Source of the DNA: an uncultured Negativibacillus sp.
GTDB lineage: Bacteria; Bacillota; Clostridia; Oscillospirales; Ruminococcaceae
DNA length: 47,763 bases
Assembly: GCF_944388365.1 (NCBI RefSeq)
Contig: NZ_CALXIN010000010.1
Location: 1 to 47,763 of the forward strand
Direction: 5' to 3'
Position numbers and translations under genes: made by a program. Below, piece by piece: positions 43,341-47,763 of the stretch. The notes beneath the pieces were generated by a model. The model saw only the letters and a list, made by a program, of their open reading frames with translations, did no database searches and had not been told where the DNA came from. How positions within the stretch are numbered: the stretch's first letter is position 1; every line of letters begins with the position of its first letter.

Positions 43341-45317
43341 TTATTGCTGTGAATATGCTGCGATCTGATCTGCAACGCCTTTATCTTCGGAGGTATAGCC
43401 GTTAACATTGGTATCCCAGTTCTTCATCTTGTTGTTCTGAATACCGAACATTGCGTTCATCTTGGTGTCGTTGTCGATCTTGGTCAGGGACCAGCCAACA
43501 CCATAGTTACATGGCAGTACCAGTACATGCTCCAGCATGTAAGCCTCTGCTTTTGCATAAGCTGCATAACGCGCATCCAGATCGTCGGTGATCTCGTCTG
43601 CAGCCTCTACCAATGCAGTATACTCTTTATAGGTTGCCAGTAGCTCTTTGTTTGCCTCGGTCTCCTCAGAAACTTCGTTGACAAAGGAGTAGTTTGCAGA
43701 ATAGTCTGCGTTGTCATAGCCGTACATTTCCTGTCCCAGGAAGTTCTGTGGATCGCCATAGTCTGCGCCCCAGCCATTGGAAACGAAGGACTGGAGATGT
43801 GGGTCAAGGACTTCCTGACGCAGGCTCTTGATATAGGTCTTGATATTCAGCTGAACAAAGTCGTCGCCCAGGCTGTCAGAGAATGCCTGTTTGAGCACGT
43901 TTGCGCTGTCCAGAGCGGTCTGGTTGGAAGCGATGATGTAGTAATCAATCTGTACTGGGAAGGTGACGCCAAGTGCTGTCAGCTCCTCAATCGCCTGCTG
44001 TTTATACTGCTCTGCCTTTTCTGCATCCACTCTTGCTGGTGTTTCACCGTTGCTTTCCGGCAGACCCAGTTCCTGTCTTACCAGTTCGGTGTAGTCGGTA
44101 CCGTCACTGGTGTAGCACAGGCCCTTCATGGTGTAGAAGTTGTTTTCGCAAGCCATTGGGTCGATCGCGTTGGTTCTCTTCCAATAATCTTTCAGGTTCA
44201 GACCATAGTACCAGGATTTACGGAAAGCCTCGTTGGCAATGGCTGTATTCCAGTTGTCGTCCGGAGCTCCATCCTCAGTCTTTTTGTTGTAGTTAAAGTG
44301 GAACTGATAGGAATGTTTGGATGGTACAGCCGGTACCATATAGTCATACATCTCGTCATCAGGGTTTTTAGCGATGGTGTTGATCTGTGCTTCACCCAGG
44401 CCGACGGAATCCAGCTCACCGCTTTCATACAGCTGGAATGCAACATCGTTGGATTCTACCATTCGGAAGGTAACCGTATCAAACAGCTTACAATCCTGAT
44501 CCCAGTAGGTTGGGTTCTTGGTATAAATCTTTTCATTTCCCTGCAAGTAAGAGGTCATGGTGTAGCAGCCGTTGTACCACATCTGTGTGTTGTCCATCGC
44601 TTTGAAGCCGTCGATACCCAGCTCATCAATCAGTGTCTGAGATGCTGGATACAGCGAGTTGTAGGTTGCCAGCGAATCAAAGTATGGCTTTGGAGCTAGG
44701 CAGTGATAAACCAGTGTGTAGTCGTCCGGTGCTTCGATACCGACTGTCTCCAGGAACTTGGAGCCTTCCGCAGCATTGAGCTCATAAGCTTCTTCCTTGG
44801 ACAGGCTCTTGGTATATTCATAATATTCCTCTGCGCCTTCGATCATCTCCAGAGGCATCGAGGTATTGGAAGAATCGTTTTTATGGAAGTTGAGCACCCA
44901 TTCCAAACCGGTGACAAAGTCCTGCGCTGTGCAGTCTGCTTTTTCCTGCGCATTTACATCGACCCATTTGACACCTTCACGCAGATGGAAAGTCCAGGTC
45001 AGTCCGCCGTCCTCGGTTCCCCAATCTTCTGCAATCGCCGGAACCAGCTTACCTTCGTGGTCAACTTCCAGCAGACCGTCCACCAGATTGGTCAGGTTTT
45101 CGCTGTCCTCTGCCCTCTGTGCATACAGAATGTTAAAGGTTTCAAGCTCACGGCTGACAAGTACTGGGATAACCAGATCTTTAATCTCTGCGCTTTCCTG
45201 TTGTTCCTGTTCGCCGCCGTTTTCTCCTTCGGCACCGGTGCTGCCGCCCGAACAACCTGTCAAAACCATCGCTGCTGTCAAAAGCAGTGCCAACCATTTG
45301 GATATTGTTTTTTTCAT
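43341..45317 (-). CDS. OppA/DppA-type peptide-binding lipoprotein F
   Basis: The 658-aa paralog has signal peptide MKKTISKWLALLLTAAMVLTGC (Cys22) and a Gly/Glu/Gln tether. Core blocks are VSRELETFNILYAQRAEDSENLTN, WTFHLREGVKWVDVNAQEK, YNSLYPASQTLIDELGIDGF, CENNFYTMKGLCYTSDGTDY and NGWGADYGDPQNFLGQE. The signal peptide is nearly that of E, but the ligand-binding half and C-terminus (GVGWSLTKIDNDTKM, GYTSEDKGVADQIAAY) follow copy B. It may therefore be a mosaic made by recombination between paralogs, or B and F may have split earlier. AAGGAGAG precedes the ATG. Confidence 0.95.
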   Translation of the reverse strand: MKKTISKWLALLLTAAMVLTGCSGGSTGAEGENGGEQEQQESAEIKDLVIPVLVSRELETFNILYAQRAEDSENLTNLVDGLLEVDHEGKLVPAIAEDWGTEDGGLTWTFHLREGVKWVDVNAQEKADCTAQDFVTGLEWVLNFHKNDSSNTSMPLEMIEGAEEYYEYTKSLSKEEAYELNAAEGSKFLETVGIEAPDDYTLVYHCLAPKPYFDSLATYNSLYPASQTLIDELGIDGFKAMDNTQMWYNGCYTMTSYLQGNEKIYTKNPTYWDQDCKLFDTVTFRMVESNDVAFQLYESGELDSVGLGEAQINTIAKNPDDEMYDYMVPAVPSKHSYQFHFNYNKKTEDGAPDDNWNTAIANEAFRKSWYYGLNLKDYWKRTNAIDPMACENNFYTMKGLCYTSDGTDYTELVRQELGLPESNGETPARVDAEKAEQYKQQAIEELTALGVTFPVQIDYYIIASNQTALDSANVLKQAFSDSLGDDFVQLNIKTYIKSLRQEVLDPHLQSFVSNGWGADYGDPQNFLGQEMYGYDNADYSANYSFVNEVSEETEANKELLATYKEYTALVEAADEITDDLDARYAAYAKAEAYMLEHVLVLPCNYGVGWSLTKIDNDTKMNAMFGIQNNKMKNWDTNVNGYTSEDKGVADQIAAYSQQ

Positions 45318-45457
45318 AATTCTTCTCTCTCCTTCTTTGTGGTTATAATTGAATCAGCGAATTTTTATCACACCTCCAAATCTATAACAAATATGAATAA
45401 TTTTAAAAAATATTGCTTATTTTTTATCAATTTTTATTTTTCATTTAATTTAATTTC

Positions 45458-45486
45458 ATTTTATCAAACTATTTTTGAGGTGTCAA
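45458..45486 (-). promoter_or_regulatory. Promoter of lipoprotein gene F
   Basis: TTGACA, 17 bases, TAAAAT; predicted leader ~134 bases, containing an unused GGAGG at 45373-45377. The sequence 45487-45637 upstream is AT-rich with no gene. Confidence 0.75.
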
Positions 45487-45637
45487 TACAGTTTTATCAC
45501 TTTGTTCTAATTTTTACAACAATTTCAAAAAATTCTGGTTGTTTTGCTTAATTTGGTGAATTACTTCTTTTTATTTTCATTTTGTAAAAAATAATACTAA
45601 GATAAATTCATTCCAGTACATATCCCATCTTCACTTG

Positions 45638-45687
45638 AGCATCAAAAAAAGACCTGCTTTTCCATAAGCAGGTCTTTTTTTGATGCT
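45638..45687 (-). terminator. Terminator of the HD-def-GNAT-PPC operon
   Basis: A perfect 22-bp stem (AGCATCAAAAAAAGACCTGC plus TT, with complement) has a 6-base loop and a T7 tract inside the arm. Confidence 0.92.
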
Positions 45688-45708
45688 GTATATTTTATCA
45701 AGCCATTT

Positions 45709-46128
45709 TTAAAACTGAAAGCGGTTAAACTGCAGTTGCTCATCAAATACGCGATCAACCACACCGTCGATCACCGTGACGACCATCTCGCAGGTGACGC
45801 TGATCTTCGCCCACTTGAGGTGGCCGCCTACTACCCTTCCATCCATTCCGCCGGCGCTCATGTGCAGATGTGCATAGTATTCGCCGTTCATGGTATTGAT
45901 GGTGCCGGTCAACGACACGATCTCATGATCTCCCTGAAAGTGGTTGGGACAGAATACTTTTTCTTTGGTATCAAAGACACCGGCCTCAAAGTCATCGGTC
46001 GCTCCCAGAGCACTGACCTGTGCCAGCTTGATGTTTTCTTTCAGAGCAACCTGTTTGAGCTGCTCATAAATTTCCTCTCCACGGTCCATACGAATAACAA
46101 TCTGATTGCCAAAGCGTTTGTACTCCAT
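45709..46128 (-). CDS. PPC (DUF296) domain protein
   Basis: The 139-aa protein matches the plant-and-prokaryote-conserved domain throughout. IVIRMDRGEEIYEQLKQVALKENIKLAQVSALGA forms the first half. GEYYAHLHMSAGGMDGRVVGGHLK holds the conserved HLH metal-type motif and the GGH loop. Members form trimers; some bind DNA, but the bacterial stand-alone role is not known. It is the last gene of a tight operon: its ATG abuts the stop codon of the preceding gene, and AGAAGGAA inside that gene's end is the ribosome site. Confidence 0.88.
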   Translation of the reverse strand: MEYKRFGNQIVIRMDRGEEIYEQLKQVALKENIKLAQVSALGATDDFEAGVFDTKEKVFCPNHFQGDHEIVSLTGTINTMNGEYYAHLHMSAGGMDGRVVGGHLKWAKISVTCEMVVTVIDGVVDRVFDEQLQFNRFQF

Positions 46129-46488
46129 TTATAATTCCTTCTTTCCCATCAAATCCTGCAGCTGCTGCAACATCTGCTGCGGATAATTCCGATCCTGACG
46201 GTCGGGACGAACAAGCACAGATGGCGCCTGTTCCTCCTCTGCACACAGCAGCAGACTTCCAACCACCTGATCCTCCATATCCACTGCCAAATAGAGGATT
46301 TCCTGCGCGCCATCAAGGCCCAGCATCCGGTCCTGCAGCTTCTCCAGCCATTCATAATAATCGTTTTCCAGCTGTTCCCTGCACAGGTGCATGCAGCTTC
46401 GTCCCTGCTCCTCGAATGCCTGTACATATTCTATCAATGCCCGCTGCATTCCCTCGGTGGGCAGAACCAGCTGAATCCAATCCATCAT
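46129..46488 (-). CDS. GNAT-like protein, short and degenerate
   Basis: The 119-aa protein begins MDWIQLVLPTEGMQRALIEYVQAFEEQGRS and continues with LENDYYEWLEKLQDRMLGL and EILYLAVDMEDQVVGSLLL. This pattern fits the N-terminal half of ~170-aa GNAT acetyltransferases. The part that should hold the acetyl-CoA loop reads VLVRPDRQDRNYPQQMLQQL. It keeps the VRP...R...ML spacing but lacks the usual glycines (R/Q-x-x-G-x-G/A), and the C-terminal half is missing. It may be a decayed or repurposed GNAT. It overlaps def by four bases (ATGA) and has AAAGGA upstream, so it is probably translated. Confidence 0.65.
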   Translation of the reverse strand: MMDWIQLVLPTEGMQRALIEYVQAFEEQGRSCMHLCREQLENDYYEWLEKLQDRMLGLDGAQEILYLAVDMEDQVVGSLLLCAEEEQAPSVLVRPDRQDRNYPQQMLQQLQDLMGKKEL

Positions 46489-46994
46489 CGGCAGTCCTTT
46501 CTGTTCTGAGCGCCGCGGCGAACACGTTTGACAGGGACAATCTGCTCGACGGCGTGGTCAAGAAAGACAATGCCGTCCAGGTGCTCCAGTTCATGACAGA
46601 AGCACTGCGCCATCAATCCTTCTCCAGTGAGGGTGATCGGTGTTCCATATTCGTCCAGTGCTTCCACTGTCACCTTCTGTGGACGGCGTGTTCTGACCCA
46701 GCGATCAGGGAAGCTCAAACAGCCTTCCTCGCAGAGCTGTTCTCCTTCGCTGGTGACAATTTTGGGATTCACCAGCTTGAGCACACCGCCGCTGAGCTCT
46801 CCCAGGTCGATCACCACCAGACGCTTGCTGATGCCGACCTGTGGTGCGGCAATGGCAGCGCCGTTGTCGGTGGCGTGCAGTGTCTGGGTCATGTCGTCGA
46901 GCAGGCTGCGGATGTGGTCGTCCACCACTGCCACCTCTTTGCAGCGGCGGCGCAGAATCGGGTCATTGTTAATGCGAATTGCTCTGAGTGCCAT
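46485..46994 (-). CDS. def: Peptide deformylase
   Basis: It removes the formyl group from new protein N-termini. The 169-aa length is normal. All three motifs are present: GAAIAAPQVG (usual GxGxAAxQ, with an altered second Gly), EEGCLSFPD (metal Cys) and CHELEHLDG (HExxH metal and catalytic site). A further Cys precedes the last motif (QCFCHELEH). ATAGGAGG is the ribosome site. It follows the HD gene by 9 bases and overlaps the GNAT-like gene downstream. Confidence 0.95.
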   Translation of the reverse strand: MALRAIRINNDPILRRRCKEVAVVDDHIRSLLDDMTQTLHATDNGAAIAAPQVGISKRLVVIDLGELSGGVLKLVNPKIVTSEGEQLCEEGCLSFPDRWVRTRRPQKVTVEALDEYGTPITLTGEGLMAQCFCHELEHLDGIVFLDHAVEQIVPVKRVRRGAQNRKDCR

Positions 46995-47003
46995 GATGTC
47001 CTC

Positions 47004-47585
47004 CTATGCTCCAAATTCAGCGTTGAGATCGTCCTCAATCTGCTGCATTGCGGTCAGTGTGCGCTGCAGCAGGTCGTCCAACTCCCAACCCAGCATCTCT
47101 GCACCCTGCTGGATTACCTCACGGGAGCAGCCGGCTGCAAAGCGTTTGTCCTTAAACTTTTTCTTGAGCGATTTTAACTCCATATCCTTGGTGCTTTTGG
47201 ACGGACGCATCAGTGCTGCTGCACCGATCAGACCGGTCAGCTCGTCGGTAGCGAACAGCACCTTTTCCATCTCGTGCTCCGGCTGAATATCACTGACCAG
47301 ACCATAGCCGTGGCTGGCAGTGGCATGGATGACCTCTTCCTCCAGTCCTGCCTGGCGCATCAGCTCTCGGCTCTTGACACAATGCTCCTCGGGATACATT
47401 TCAAAGTCGAGGTCGTGCAGCAGGCCCACAACGCCCCAGAAATCCTCATCCTCTCCATAACCCAGTTCACGGGCAAAATAGCGCATAACGCCTTCTACAG
47501 TGCGTGCATGGCGAAGATGAAATGGGTCCTTGTTATATTGTTTGAGCAGCTCATAGGCCTGCTCATGGGTGTATGATGTTTTCAT
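47004..47585 (-). CDS. HD-domain hydrolase
   Basis: The 193-aa protein has an N-terminal helix, the first metal-type His in DPFHLRHARTVEGVM and the HD pair in GLLHDLDFEMYPEEHC. HATASHGYG and FATDELTGLIGAAALMRPSK follow. This is the HDIG-related HD phosphohydrolase pattern often annotated as a phosphodiesterase or nucleotidase; the substrate is unknown. First gene of the four-gene operon, with AAAGGACAGAGGAC upstream of ATG. Confidence 0.85.
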   Translation of the reverse strand: MKTSYTHEQAYELLKQYNKDPFHLRHARTVEGVMRYFARELGYGEDEDFWGVVGLLHDLDFEMYPEEHCVKSRELMRQAGLEEEVIHATASHGYGLVSDIQPEHEMEKVLFATDELTGLIGAAALMRPSKSTKDMELKSLKKKFKDKRFAAGCSREVIQQGAEMLGWELDDLLQRTLTAMQQIEDDLNAEFGA

Positions 47586-47626
47586 TGTCCTCTGTCCTTT
47601 CCGTCCTGCTGTCCGCAGTTTTCTTT

Positions 47627-47655
47627 ATTATAGACTTTCTTTTGCAAGGATGCAA
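47627..47655 (-). promoter_or_regulatory. Promoter of the HD-def operon
   Basis: TTGCAT, 17 bases, TATAAT, about 40 bases upstream of the HD gene start. Confidence 0.6.
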
Positions 47656-47688
47656 TATCAACACCTCCTCTGACGGTGGATAACAAAG

Positions 47689-47725
47689 CCAAAGCGCCGG
47701 TGCAAGCTTTGCACCGGCGCTTTGG
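47689..47725. repeat. 17-bp perfect inverted repeat at the right edge
   Basis: CCAAAGCGCCGGTGCAA and its complement are separated by GCT. There is no T tract beyond the CTTTGG inside the arm, so it is either a terminator for a gene beyond the window or a palindromic element. The last 38 bases hold nothing I can identify. Confidence 0.5.
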
Positions 47726-47763
47726 TTCACAATCATTCGGACAAATCTCAGGCGGAAACAAAC

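Noticed and set aside
1..47763. tRNA/rRNA genes, CRISPR arrays, transposases, integrase or attachment sites
   Set aside because: None were recognised on either strand. Repeated sequence is limited to the lipoprotein paralogs and terminator-like hairpins.

Overview
The window looks like a chromosome segment of a strictly anaerobic, fermentative Gram-positive bacterium of the class Clostridia, most like the gut Oscillospiraceae/Ruminococcaceae. The reasons are near-consensus sigma-A promoters with 17-bp spacers, strong GGAGG ribosome binding sites, a three-subunit [FeFe] hydrogenase, a split GcvP, a stand-alone AICAR formyltransferase beside an archaeal-type IMP cyclohydrolase, and many lipobox solute-binding proteins. 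No species can be named from sequence reading alone. I saw no rRNA, tRNA, CRISPR array, transposase or phage gene.

Layout. (1) 1-685: end of a UvrD/HelD-type helicase, then a palindrome-rich intergenic element. (2) 991-8947, minus strand: a purine operon transcribed purE-purC-purF-purM-purN-purO-purH(AICAR transformylase only)-purD. It has a leader terminator and intercistronic hairpins at three junctions. (3) 9473-10920, minus: an SPFH/band-7 protein with its NfeD partner. (4) 11192-12986: an aspartate/glutamate-type racemase divergent from a LysR regulator, with overlapping promoters. (5) 13022-16577, minus: a NuoE/NuoF-like/[FeFe] hydrogenase trio. (6) 17173-17751, minus: an XRE-cupin regulator. 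(7) 18024-31005: four intact OppA/DppA-type lipoproteins of 660-668 aa plus one wrecked copy, all on the minus strand, with a plus-strand M14 zinc carboxypeptidase among them. (8) 31292-31855: an MnmM-like methyltransferase. (9) 32133-40632, plus: consensus promoter, glycine riboswitch, gcvT-gcvH-gcvPA-gcvPB-lplA-lpdA, then glyA. (10) 40841-45317, minus: two more OppA-type lipoproteins. (11) 45709-47585, minus: HD-domain protein, peptide deformylase, a degenerate GNAT-like protein and a PPC/DUF296 protein.

The most unusual feature is the family of seven paralogous solute-binding lipoproteins (six intact, one pseudogene). None has a permease or ATPase gene nearby. Each has its own strong promoter and terminator, and each has its lipobox cysteine at residue 22. 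The family surrounds a cytosolic carboxypeptidase and a glycine-sensing glycine cleavage operon.

A coherent reading (inference) is peptide capture, cytosolic trimming, and glycine breakdown to CO2, NH3, NADH and methylene-THF. NADH would be re-oxidised by the hydrogenase, and glycine and formyl-THF would feed the purine genes. The neighbourhood as a whole is therefore one of glycine, one-carbon and peptide metabolism.
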